A stretch of DNA of 33,119 bases, from contig JAFQKQ010000082.1 in NCBI GenBank assembly GCA_017396845.1, forward strand, positions 1 through 33,119. Reading direction: 5' to 3'. This DNA is from Clostridia bacterium. GTDB taxonomy: Bacteria > Bacillota > Clostridia > Christensenellales > Aristaeellaceae. This document shows, one piece after another, positions 13,983 to 20,403 of this stretch (positions are counted from its first letter, which is position 1; every line of letters begins with the position of its first letter). A program made the position numbers and the translations under genes. The notes beneath the pieces are model-generated. The model was not told where the DNA came from. It worked only from the letters and a program-made list of their open reading frames with translations, and ran no database searches.

Positions 13983-15383
13983 GTGTACTGTGTAAGGTGC
14001 GGAAAGCGTGCGGATGAAGGAAGGCGTTTTTGCATAAAATGCGGCATGCGCCTGATCGAACCCGATTTGCTGATCGAGCTTTTGAGGGCGCTGGACGGCG
14101 AAAGAAAACCTGCGCACGCAAAGAAACCTCAGAAAACCGGTGAAGAAAAAAATACAAAAAAGACCGAGCGCACGAAAACGGAAGAGATCCGCCCGGGTAA
14201 AAGCAGGGATAAGGATATAAGGCTCGAAAGGGCGCTCAAAAGCAATGAATACGAGTTTTCTTTTTCAAGCCGTGAAGTAAAGCCTGAAAAAAAGGCCGTG
14301 CGGCTTCCCGAAAAGAAGATAAGCAGGGAACCGGAAAAGAAAGCGGCTGCGCCTAAGGTTAAACCGGTTGTAAAGCTTCCCGAAAAGCGCGAAAGCGATG
14401 TGAATGCCGAAAGCAGGAAGGTTAAGCGCCCGCAGGATGGAAAGGTTAAAACCTCTGACGGCAAAAGAACGGAAAGAGCGGCTTTTTCCGGTTTAAAAAG
14501 CGAAAGCGGAATACGGGAAATAAGAGTTCCCGCAGAAAAGGCTGAAAAGCGCGGGAACGTAAAAACCGAAAAAAAGCCCGTTCGAAGCGCTCAGAGTGCA
14601 AAAAGTGTGAAAAGCGGGGAAACTGCCAGGAAAAGCGGAGAGGTTGTCAGGAAAAGCGTGCCCTCGGGAAAACGCAAGGCGCCGCCCAAACGGAAATCTG
14701 CGGGGGAGAGGCTGTTAGACGAGGGAAAAAGGGTTCTGAAAAAGACGGCGAACTTTGTCGCCGAAGGTAAGGAAACGATTCTGAAAAACCTATCGGAAAG
14801 ACAGCCAAAGCCTTATAAAAAGAATACCAAATCCGGAAAAGCGGTAAGCGCAAAGGAAGCAAGAGAACGCGAAGAGCGAAGGAAAAAGACGGTGGTTCCG
14901 AAGCGGGAACCCGTAAGAAGCGATTATCGGAAGGGTCATTCGAGGTACGAGGAGGAAACCTTTGTAGAAAAATACCTCCGATCGATCATCGCGATGACGC
15001 TTTTGGGAATAACGGTGCTCTTTGTGGTCGTTTGGGGCGTATCCTCGCCGGGCGGAAAGCGCGCATTTGCGCAGCTGGGCGTGGGCGGTTCGGCCGGATA
15101 CATACTTCTGGGCGATGACTGCATGGCGGAAGAAAACTATACGAGAGCGGTTGAGTATTATTACAAGGCGCTATCCCGAAGGACCAGCGAGGAGGCGGCT
15201 CAAAAGCTCGCCCTGGCCTATTCTCATACGGGTGATATAGAAAGAGAAGCAAGCGCGCTTTTACTTCTGATTGATAAGTATCCGCGAAATACCGATGCGA
15301 GGGAGCGGCTGTGGATGCTGTATCCCGATCCTGCGACGAGGCCTGCTGCGGTTCAGGCGGCGCTCAGCGGGGAAACCGATTGA
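13983..15383 (+). CDS. Zinc-ribbon membrane protein with basic linker and TPR tail
   Basis: The 466-residue protein starts at GTG 13983, preceded by GGGAGTGAGG; the zinc ribbon begins at once, so no upstream start is needed. Four cysteines, Cys3, Cys6, Cys17 and Cys20 (CxxC-x10-CxxC), form a zinc ribbon. A 300-residue, extremely Lys/Arg/Glu/Ser-rich region (about 40-325) looks disordered. One membrane segment at about 334-356 (IAMTLLGITVLFVVVWGV) is followed by a TPR-like C-terminal part (about 375-455: EENYTRAVEYYYKALSR and LALAYSHTGDIE). By positive-inside topology the ribbon and linker are cytoplasmic and the TPRs extracytoplasmic. The length of the basic linker is unusual. Function unknown; it ends the block that began at 8394. 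Confidence 0.75.
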   Translation: MYCVRCGKRADEGRRFCIKCGMRLIEPDLLIELLRALDGERKPAHAKKPQKTGEEKNTKKTERTKTEEIRPGKSRDKDIRLERALKSNEYEFSFSSREVKPEKKAVRLPEKKISREPEKKAAAPKVKPVVKLPEKRESDVNAESRKVKRPQDGKVKTSDGKRTERAAFSGLKSESGIREIRVPAEKAEKRGNVKTEKKPVRSAQSAKSVKSGETARKSGEVVRKSVPSGKRKAPPKRKSAGERLLDEGKRVLKKTANFVAEGKETILKNLSERQPKPYKKNTKSGKAVSAKEAREREERRKKTVVPKREPVRSDYRKGHSRYEEETFVEKYLRSIIAMTLLGITVLFVVVWGVSSPGGKRAFAQLGVGGSAGYILLGDDCMAEENYTRAVEYYYKALSRRTSEEAAQKLALAYSHTGDIEREASALLLLIDKYPRNTDARERLWMLYPDPATRPAAVQAALSGETD

Positions 15384-15468
15384 CCCTTTTATAGGAAGCG
15401 CGTCGGTAATGATTTACTTTTTTAATTAACTCTTATGAAAATAGAAACCTGAATGCGTTTTCAAATGA

Positions 15469-15497
15469 TTGACAAACGCAGTGCAAGTTGATAAAAT
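15469..15497 (+). promoter_or_regulatory. Sigma-A-type promoter of the CofE-like gene
   Basis: A perfect TTGACA (15469-15474) and TAAAAT (15492-15497) are 17 nt apart. Transcription would start at about 15503, immediately before the structured leader at 15505-15554. Confidence 0.8.
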
Positions 15498-15504
15498 ATT
15501 TAGT

Positions 15505-15554
15505 CGGCAAAGAAATGGAAACGACCATTTCGGGCGAAGAAATTCGCTTTGCCG
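15505..15554 (+). ncRNA. Candidate structured 5' leader (three-way junction)
   Basis: Three consistent stems are visible. P1 pairs 15505-15511 with 15548-15554 (7 bp). P2 pairs 15513-15518 with 15525-15530 (6 bp). P3 pairs 15534-15538 with 15543-15547 (5 bp) and is capped by a GAAA tetraloop at 15539-15542. The only unpaired junction bases are one G and CGG. The fold sits directly at the predicted 5' end and about 27 nt before the ribosome binding site. It does not match a riboswitch class I know. It could be a 5' stability element or regulator. Confidence 0.45.
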
Positions 15555-15595
15555 GTATTTCTGGATCCGATTGAAGATTCCGGGAGGGGTTACGT

Positions 15596-16777
15596 ATGGC
15601 AGGCACCATTTCCAGAGGCATTAAAGCGCCCATTATCCGCGAAGGAGACGACATCGTTAAAATCGTGGCCGATTCCGTTTTGGCGGCTGCGCAGGAAGAC
15701 GGATTTGCTCTTCAGACGAAGGATGTCATCGCCGTTACCGAAGCAGTTGTCGCCCGTGCGGACGGCAATTACGCGTCGGTTGACGATATTGCGGCGGATG
15801 TTCGTGAAAAGCTCGGCGGAGAAACCGTTGGCGTAGTATTTCCCATTTTAAGCCGTAACCGCTTTGCGATTTGCTTAAGAGGCATTGCGATGGGTGCGAA
15901 GAAAATCGTGCTTATGCTGAGCTATCCTTCCGACGAGGTGGGAAATCACTTGTTCGACGCGGACGCGCTGGATGAAAGCGGCGTAAATCCGTATACGGAC
16001 GTACTGAGCCTGGAGGAGTACCGCAAAGCCTTTGGTTATGTAAAGCATCCCTTCACCGGCGTCGATTACGTAGATTACTACAAGACGCTGATTGAGGAAG
16101 CGGGCGCGGAGGCAGAAGTAATTTTCGCAAACCACCCCGAGGCGATTGTAAAGTACACCAAAAACGTGATTTGCTGCGATATTCACACCCGCGAGCGTTC
16201 GAAAAAGCGCATTTATGCAAAGGGCGGCGAAAAGGTTCTCTGCCTGACCGACATTCTTTCCAAGCCCGTAAACGGCAGCGGCTACAATGCCGCCTACGGT
16301 CTTCTCGGCTCCAACAAGGCGACGGAGGACACCGTGAAGCTGTTCCCGAAGAACGCGCAGGAAGTTGCCGAGAATATCAAGAAGGAAATTCTTGAAAGAA
16401 CCGGCGTTGAGATCGAAGCCATGGTATACGGCGACGGCGCGTTTAAGGATCCGGTAGGAAAGATCTGGGAGCTCGCTGACCCGGTAGTCGGAGCCGGCTA
16501 CACCGACGGACTGATCGGACTTCCCAATGAGCTGAAGCTTAAGTACCTTGCAGATAACGATTTTGCCGATCTTTCCGGTGAAGCGCTTTCCGAAGCAATC
16601 AAGGCCCGCATTCAGGAAAAGAGCAAGGATCTGAAGGGGCAGATGGCGTCTGAAGGCACCACGCCCAGAAGACTTACCGACTTGATCGGTTCTCTTTGCG
16701 ACCTTACCAGCGGAAGCGGCGATAAAGGAACGCCTATCGTGCTGGTTCAGAACTATTTCAATAATTTCGCGAACTGA
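15596..16777 (+). CDS. Coenzyme F420-0:L-glutamate ligase (CofE)-like protein
   Basis: This 393-residue cytoplasmic protein starts at ATG 15596 behind GGGAGGGG. It resembles the CofE/FbiB glutamyl-ligase fold: IREGDDIVKIVADSVL near the N-terminus, KDVIAVTEAVVARADGNYASV at about 42-62 and, in the C-terminal half, GDGAFKDPVGKIWELADPVV with acidic metal-binding residues. True CofE is about 250 residues and adds glutamates to coenzyme F420-0. This protein is some 140 residues longer, and no cofC, cofD, cofG or cofH is nearby. F420 is not expected in most Clostridia, so another amide or gamma-glutamyl ligation is likely. It has its own promoter and a structured leader and appears monocistronic. 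Confidence 0.75.
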   Translation: MAGTISRGIKAPIIREGDDIVKIVADSVLAAAQEDGFALQTKDVIAVTEAVVARADGNYASVDDIAADVREKLGGETVGVVFPILSRNRFAICLRGIAMGAKKIVLMLSYPSDEVGNHLFDADALDESGVNPYTDVLSLEEYRKAFGYVKHPFTGVDYVDYYKTLIEEAGAEAEVIFANHPEAIVKYTKNVICCDIHTRERSKKRIYAKGGEKVLCLTDILSKPVNGSGYNAAYGLLGSNKATEDTVKLFPKNAQEVAENIKKEILERTGVEIEAMVYGDGAFKDPVGKIWELADPVVGAGYTDGLIGLPNELKLKYLADNDFADLSGEALSEAIKARIQEKSKDLKGQMASEGTTPRRLTDLIGSLCDLTSGSGDKGTPIVLVQNYFNNFAN

Positions 16778-16809
16778 CACCGCTTAGAATTCAGCGCATA
16801 GAACGAATT

Positions 16810-16861
16810 AAGTCCCCTTCCCGTGCCGTCAGAATGCATTTCACCGGCGCAAAGGGGACTT
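16810..16861. terminator. Long imperfect hairpin after the CofE-like gene
   Basis: AAGTCCCCTT (16810-16819) pairs perfectly with AAGGGGACTT (16852-16861), and GCCG/CGGC pair inside. There is no long T-run afterwards on the plus strand, so termination is plausible but weak; it may instead shield an mRNA 3' end. Confidence 0.45.
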
Positions 16862-16903
16862 ACGCATGCATAAATACCGGCGAATGAAAATGGGTGATGG
16901 AAT

Positions 16904-18184
16904 ATGAACGGGTTTTCCGCTGCTGCGAGCGTGCTGTCGGCAATTTCCGCCATCATGGGCTTTCTTGTGATATATAAAACGGCGCTCGCTGTATTGGGAT
17001 TTATCACCACGAAGAAATACCCGGCGGCCAAGCACATGCATAAATTCGCCGTGTTGATCGCGGCGAGAAACGAAGAGCGGGTGATCGGTCAGCTGATCGA
17101 CAGCATTTGGGCGCAGGATTATGATATGTCCCGGGTAACCGTATTCGTTGCTGCGGATAACTGCACGGATGATACTGCGAAGCGCGCAAGAGAAAAGGGC
17201 GCGGTATGCTATGAGCGCTTTGACGATACAAGGAAAACCAAGGGCTACGCGCTCGAATTTCTGGTGGATGCGATTTTCAGGGATTACGGATATGAAGCGT
17301 TTGAAGGCTTTTTTGTATTTGATGCGGATAATATACTCAAGCGGGATTATATATCCCGCATGAACGAGGCCTTCGACGCGGGCGAAAAAGTGATTACCTC
17401 TTACAGGAACACGAAGAACTTTACGGACAACTGGATTTCTGCATCCTATGCGCTTCATTGGCTGAGAACCGCGCGAACCGAGCATCGGTCAAGATCGGTG
17501 CTGGGACTCTCTGCAAGAGTTCAGGGAACGGGCTTTCTTTTTGCAAGGGAGCTTGTGAAGGACGGATGGCACTATACATCCTTTACAGAGGATCGTGCGT
17601 TTTCGGCGGATGCTGTGGTAAACGGATACCATATTGCGTATAACGATATGGCGCAATTTTACGATGAACAGCCGGTGGATTTGAAGATCGTGTTTCGCCA
17701 GCGAATCCGCTGGGCAAAGGGACATCTTCAATCCTTTACGGAGTCGGGCGGGAAGCTGTTTTTAGGCATATTCAAAAAAAGAGGACACGTGGCGTACGAC
17801 ATGCTGTGGACGGTGGTTCCGCAGGGACTGATCAGCCTGTTTATCCGCATTTCGGTGCTTATACTGTCAATCTGTGCAATTCGGATGGATACGGGCGCGT
17901 TTTCGGGAACGGGGAAGCTGTTTTCTGACTATATGCTGAGTTTTTGGTCTTCATGGTTTGGAAACGCGGTAACTGTGCTCGCTGTGCTTGTATTTGAAAG
18001 CCGGCGCATGCAGCGAATGCCGTTTTACAGGCAGGTATTTTACTGCCTGCTGTTTACGCTTTTTGATCTGATCGGATTGATTTCTACGGTGATTGCGCTT
18101 TTTATGAAGGTGGAATGGAAGCCGATACCGCATACGGCGGAGGCAAGCCTTACCGATATGGAAGAATCCATCAAAAGAGAATAG
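16904..18184 (+). CDS. Membrane glycosyltransferase family 2, processive type
   Basis: A 426-residue membrane protein with an N-terminal membrane segment (about 8-36), a cytoplasmic GT-A domain and three or so C-terminal membrane segments (about 298-410). The catalytic motifs of processive GT2 enzymes are all present: the nucleotide-binding AARNEE at 53-58, DxD as Asp140-Ala-Asp142, the TED catalytic base motif at 228-230 and QRIRW at 266-270. Hyaluronan, cellulose, poly-GlcNAc and chitin synthases share this set. The product is therefore likely to be a cell-surface polysaccharide or lipid-linked glycan; the sugar cannot be read from the sequence. It starts at ATG 16904 and is followed by a strong terminator. 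Confidence 0.9.
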   Translation: MNGFSAAASVLSAISAIMGFLVIYKTALAVLGFITTKKYPAAKHMHKFAVLIAARNEERVIGQLIDSIWAQDYDMSRVTVFVAADNCTDDTAKRAREKGAVCYERFDDTRKTKGYALEFLVDAIFRDYGYEAFEGFFVFDADNILKRDYISRMNEAFDAGEKVITSYRNTKNFTDNWISASYALHWLRTARTEHRSRSVLGLSARVQGTGFLFARELVKDGWHYTSFTEDRAFSADAVVNGYHIAYNDMAQFYDEQPVDLKIVFRQRIRWAKGHLQSFTESGGKLFLGIFKKRGHVAYDMLWTVVPQGLISLFIRISVLILSICAIRMDTGAFSGTGKLFSDYMLSFWSSWFGNAVTVLAVLVFESRRMQRMPFYRQVFYCLLFTLFDLIGLISTVIALFMKVEWKPIPHTAEASLTDMEESIKRE

Positions 18185-18190
18185 ATAATG

Positions 18191-18230
18191 ACGGCGATTG
18201 CGCAAAACCCACTGCGCAATCGCCGTTTTC
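18191..18230 (+). terminator. Strong intrinsic terminator after the GT2 gene
   Basis: A perfect 14-bp GC-rich stem (18191-18204 with 18213-18226) has an 8-nt loop and a short TTTT tail, 6 bp after the stop codon. Confidence 0.85.
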
Positions 18231-18334
18231 GGTATGTAAGTCAATTGTGAATTTGTTTTTTGAAGATAAAACAGACAGGAAATGAATCGAAGGCGCTCAC
18301 GCGCCGGGGCTTTTGCCATAAAACTTTTAAAGAA

Positions 18335-18380
18335 GAATTTGCCGATTTACCGGCAGAGTTCTTTTTTTGTTTTCTTTTTT
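18335..18380 (+). terminator. Second terminator-like hairpin with long T-tract
   Basis: TTGCCG and CGGCAGAG form an imperfect stem (about 18335-18361), followed by two T-rich runs. No gene ends close to it on the plus strand, so it may be a backup terminator or the end of a small unrecognised transcript. Confidence 0.5.
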
Positions 18381-18444
18381 TGCAGCAACCTCTGTATAGC
18401 CGGTAAAACAGATGAAATGCAGCGCAATTTCGCCCATTGCTTTT

Positions 18445-18500
18445 GCCTTCCCCGCTTGCGGAGAAGGGTGGCCTAGCGAAGCGAGACGGAAGGGGTTAGG
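18445..18500 (-). repeat. Dispersed GC-rich repeat, copy B
   Basis: Its reverse complement aligns with the repeat at about 899-951: AACCC(C/T)T, then CCGTC, CGCTTCGCT and GG, ending in a CTTCTCC/CTCTCCC-type hairpin arm with GGGGA(A)GGC. The inner hairpin is CTTCCCCGC-TT-GCGGAGAAG. It lies between two convergent genes, a usual place for such elements. Confidence 0.7.
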
Positions 18501-18639
18501 TTACTGATCCGCATACGTTTTGTTTCTTGCTGACGCTTTGAAAGAAACGAATAAGAACCCAGCCCTTCCGGCGCTCATGCACATACCGCCCGTTTGATTT
18601 GCTTAAGCTGTCTTCACGCATAAGCTCCCCCGTAAGCCG

Positions 18640-20127
18640 TTACCCCTTCTCGTACCAGTGATAGTCATATCCCTTCTCGGTTTCCATTTTCACGGGAGAA
18701 AGAGCAAAATGAATCACGGCGTTGGGTTTTGCCTGAATCGTAAACGTTGAACTTACGCGGCGGCTTTGTACAAGCGGCTGACCGGCCAGGCGCAGGGTTT
18801 CTGTTTCTTCGCGCGTGAGCGACTGCTTTTCGCCCATGTCGTGCCATACCTTCAGCGGATTGGCAGACTCTTCATCCACTGTTTTGGTAACCAGCGCGTA
18901 TTCTCCGGTTATAGGCAGATTGATTTCCGTTTCAAGCGCATTCTCGTGTTTGCTTTGTATGTTCCAGATTACGCCCTGATAGGAGCCGTTTTTCTCCCGC
19001 ATGATGACGGCGTTTTCGTCCTTGTATACGCAATCGCCCTTCAGGTTGTTGAAAAATACGAACGTCCAGTAAGTGGGCTTGGGAATCAGGCCATTTGCAA
19101 TCAATCCAAAGCCGCCGTGAAAGGGACGCGCGGGTACGCCCATCTCCTCGAATACATCGCCGAATGTCCAATAGGAATAGGAGCGCGCTACATCGCCCAG
19201 CACGGACAGAAGTCCGGCAATGTTAGCCGCGTTGTAGTTTGTATCGTGGATGGGGCAGAAGGGGTTGTAGGAAGTATTGAACTCGGTAATGTGCATATCC
19301 ATACCGCGGAATTCGGGGAAGGAATCGATAATTCTGCGGCTTTCCTTCATCTCATTATAGGTATAGCTGACGTCGCACATTGTGTGATACAGATACCGTC
19401 CGTTTCTTTCGGGCGTCTGTCCCATATATGCATGGCGGGTAACAAAGTCAAGGGGCAGACGGTGATCGCGCACATAGGTGAGGAAATCGGAAATCCACTG
19501 CTGCGAGCCTTCGCCGCCGCAAATGGCGGGGCCGCCGACTGTGAAGCGCGGATTTACCTCTTTAACCGCCTTTGCCGTGATTTCGTAAAGATGGAGATAT
19601 TTTGCTTTGTCCGCATTCTCCCAGAACACGGGCAGATTCGGCTCGTTCCATACCTCGATCGGCCATGTAACCGCTTCTTCCTCGCCGTAGCGGTCGATCA
19701 GATGGGTAAGCGTGGTCTTTACAAGGCGGATCCATTTTTCATCGTCCTTGGGCGGCGTTACGTTTCCCTGCCAGTAGAATACGGTCTGCGTGCCGGAGGC
19801 CATGTTCTTCGGCATAAAACCGAGCTCAAGAAACGGCTTAAGCCCCTTTTCGAGGTATGAATCCATTACGCGGTCAAGGTATGTAAAGCAATAACTTTCC
19901 GTTTCTTCGCCGTCCTTGTTCGTAAAGTTATGATATATCGCCATATCATCCGAAAAAAGACCGTGACCGCGTATGTGGGAAAAGCGTGCGCCGGATTGAA
20001 CGTAAGAAAGCTGCTTCTGATACTCCTCCTGAAGCGCAAGCCCCATTCTTCCGGTTCCGATGCAAAATGATGCATGGTTTTTAAAGGATGCGGCGCTTGA
20101 TGTGTTTATCGTAATGCTCTTTTTCAT
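18640..20127 (-). CDS. Glycoside hydrolase family 39 (beta-xylosidase-like)
   Basis: A 495-residue retaining glycosidase of clan GH-A without a signal peptide, so it acts in the cytoplasm on imported oligosaccharides. The (beta/alpha)8 barrel carries the acid/base Glu162 in EVWNEPN and the nucleophile Glu282 in HITEFNTS. The 120-residue spacing is close to that of the characterised GH39 xylosidase pair (160/277). The C-terminal part (about 370-495) is a beta-sandwich accessory domain. I chose the ATG at 20127 because AAAAGGAGA lies just upstream; a longer frame would add 26 unlikely residues. It is transcribed divergently from the ABC cluster. Beta-xylosidase is the best guess; related GH39 enzymes act on iduronides and other glycans. 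Confidence 0.88.
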   Translation of the reverse strand: MKKSITINTSSAASFKNHASFCIGTGRMGLALQEEYQKQLSYVQSGARFSHIRGHGLFSDDMAIYHNFTNKDGEETESYCFTYLDRVMDSYLEKGLKPFLELGFMPKNMASGTQTVFYWQGNVTPPKDDEKWIRLVKTTLTHLIDRYGEEEAVTWPIEVWNEPNLPVFWENADKAKYLHLYEITAKAVKEVNPRFTVGGPAICGGEGSQQWISDFLTYVRDHRLPLDFVTRHAYMGQTPERNGRYLYHTMCDVSYTYNEMKESRRIIDSFPEFRGMDMHITEFNTSYNPFCPIHDTNYNAANIAGLLSVLGDVARSYSYWTFGDVFEEMGVPARPFHGGFGLIANGLIPKPTYWTFVFFNNLKGDCVYKDENAVIMREKNGSYQGVIWNIQSKHENALETEINLPITGEYALVTKTVDEESANPLKVWHDMGEKQSLTREETETLRLAGQPLVQSRRVSSTFTIQAKPNAVIHFALSPVKMETEKGYDYHWYEKG

Positions 20128-20228
20128 GAAATCGTCTCCTTTTCTGAAGCCTCGGGAGTCATAGGGATTTCGGGAATCGCATCTCATTACTTCGACATAA
20201 AACAAATGAGTCCTTCCTAATAACGAAG

Positions 20229-20258
20229 ATAATAAAAATTTGTGATTAAAGCATGTAA
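20229..20258 (-). promoter_or_regulatory. Possible promoter of the GH39 gene
   Basis: On the minus strand TTACAT (20253-20258) and TATTAT (20229-20234) are 18 nt apart. The -35 box is poor, so activation or weak expression is possible. Confidence 0.4.
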
Positions 20259-20263
20259 TAACT

Positions 20264-20273
20264 AAAACGTTTT
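20264..20273. promoter_or_regulatory. LacI-family-type palindromic operator candidate
   Basis: The perfect palindrome AAAACGTTTT, with central CG, lies 10 bp upstream of the -35 box of the ABC operon and between the two divergent promoters. CG-centred A/T-flanked palindromes are typical of LacI/CcpA-family regulators. The wider match to the CcpA cre consensus is poor, with mismatches at the flanking T, G and A positions. Confidence 0.4.
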
Positions 20274-20283
20274 CTGAAACAGG

Positions 20284-20312
20284 TTGACATTGGAAGTAAT
20301 TTGTATTAGAAT
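20284..20312 (+). promoter_or_regulatory. Sigma-A-type promoter of the sugar ABC operon
   Basis: A perfect TTGACA (20284-20289), a 17-nt spacer and TAGAAT (20307-20312). Transcription would start near 20319, leaving a leader of about 85 nt before ATG 20404. Confidence 0.75.
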
Positions 20313-20403
20313 ATGTACATTATTTGTGCTATAGTATTATGGATTCATGGGCGCCAAAGCCCGCGTTCTCTCGCGAAAACGGAAAATCGAAGGGGCGTTT
20401 TTT

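Larger units (their letters stand above)
18185..18639. other. 455-bp intergenic region between convergent genes
   Basis: It separates the GT2 gene from the convergent GH39 gene. It holds two terminator-like hairpins (18191-18230 and 18335-18380) and the dispersed repeat at 18445-18500. I see no credible coding sequence or known RNA. The remaining part, 18500-18639, is featureless to me. Confidence 0.55.

Noticed and set aside
11927-14117. Long minus-strand open frames opposite the TPR and HEAT-like genes
   Set aside because: Shadow frames rich in Arg, Phe and Ile, without ribosome binding sites or recognisable motifs; the plus-strand frames have coherent helical repeats.
15503-15560. Known riboswitch or hammerhead ribozyme in the CofE-like leader
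   Set aside because: The three-way junction lacks the CUGAUGA and GAAA core of hammerheads, and the sequence does not fit the purine, THF, glutamine or guanidine classes I know.
20264-20279. Assignment of the palindrome as a CcpA cre site
   Set aside because: Only the central AA-CG core fits; the flanking T, G and A positions mismatch, so a generic LacI-type operator is as far as it can be taken.
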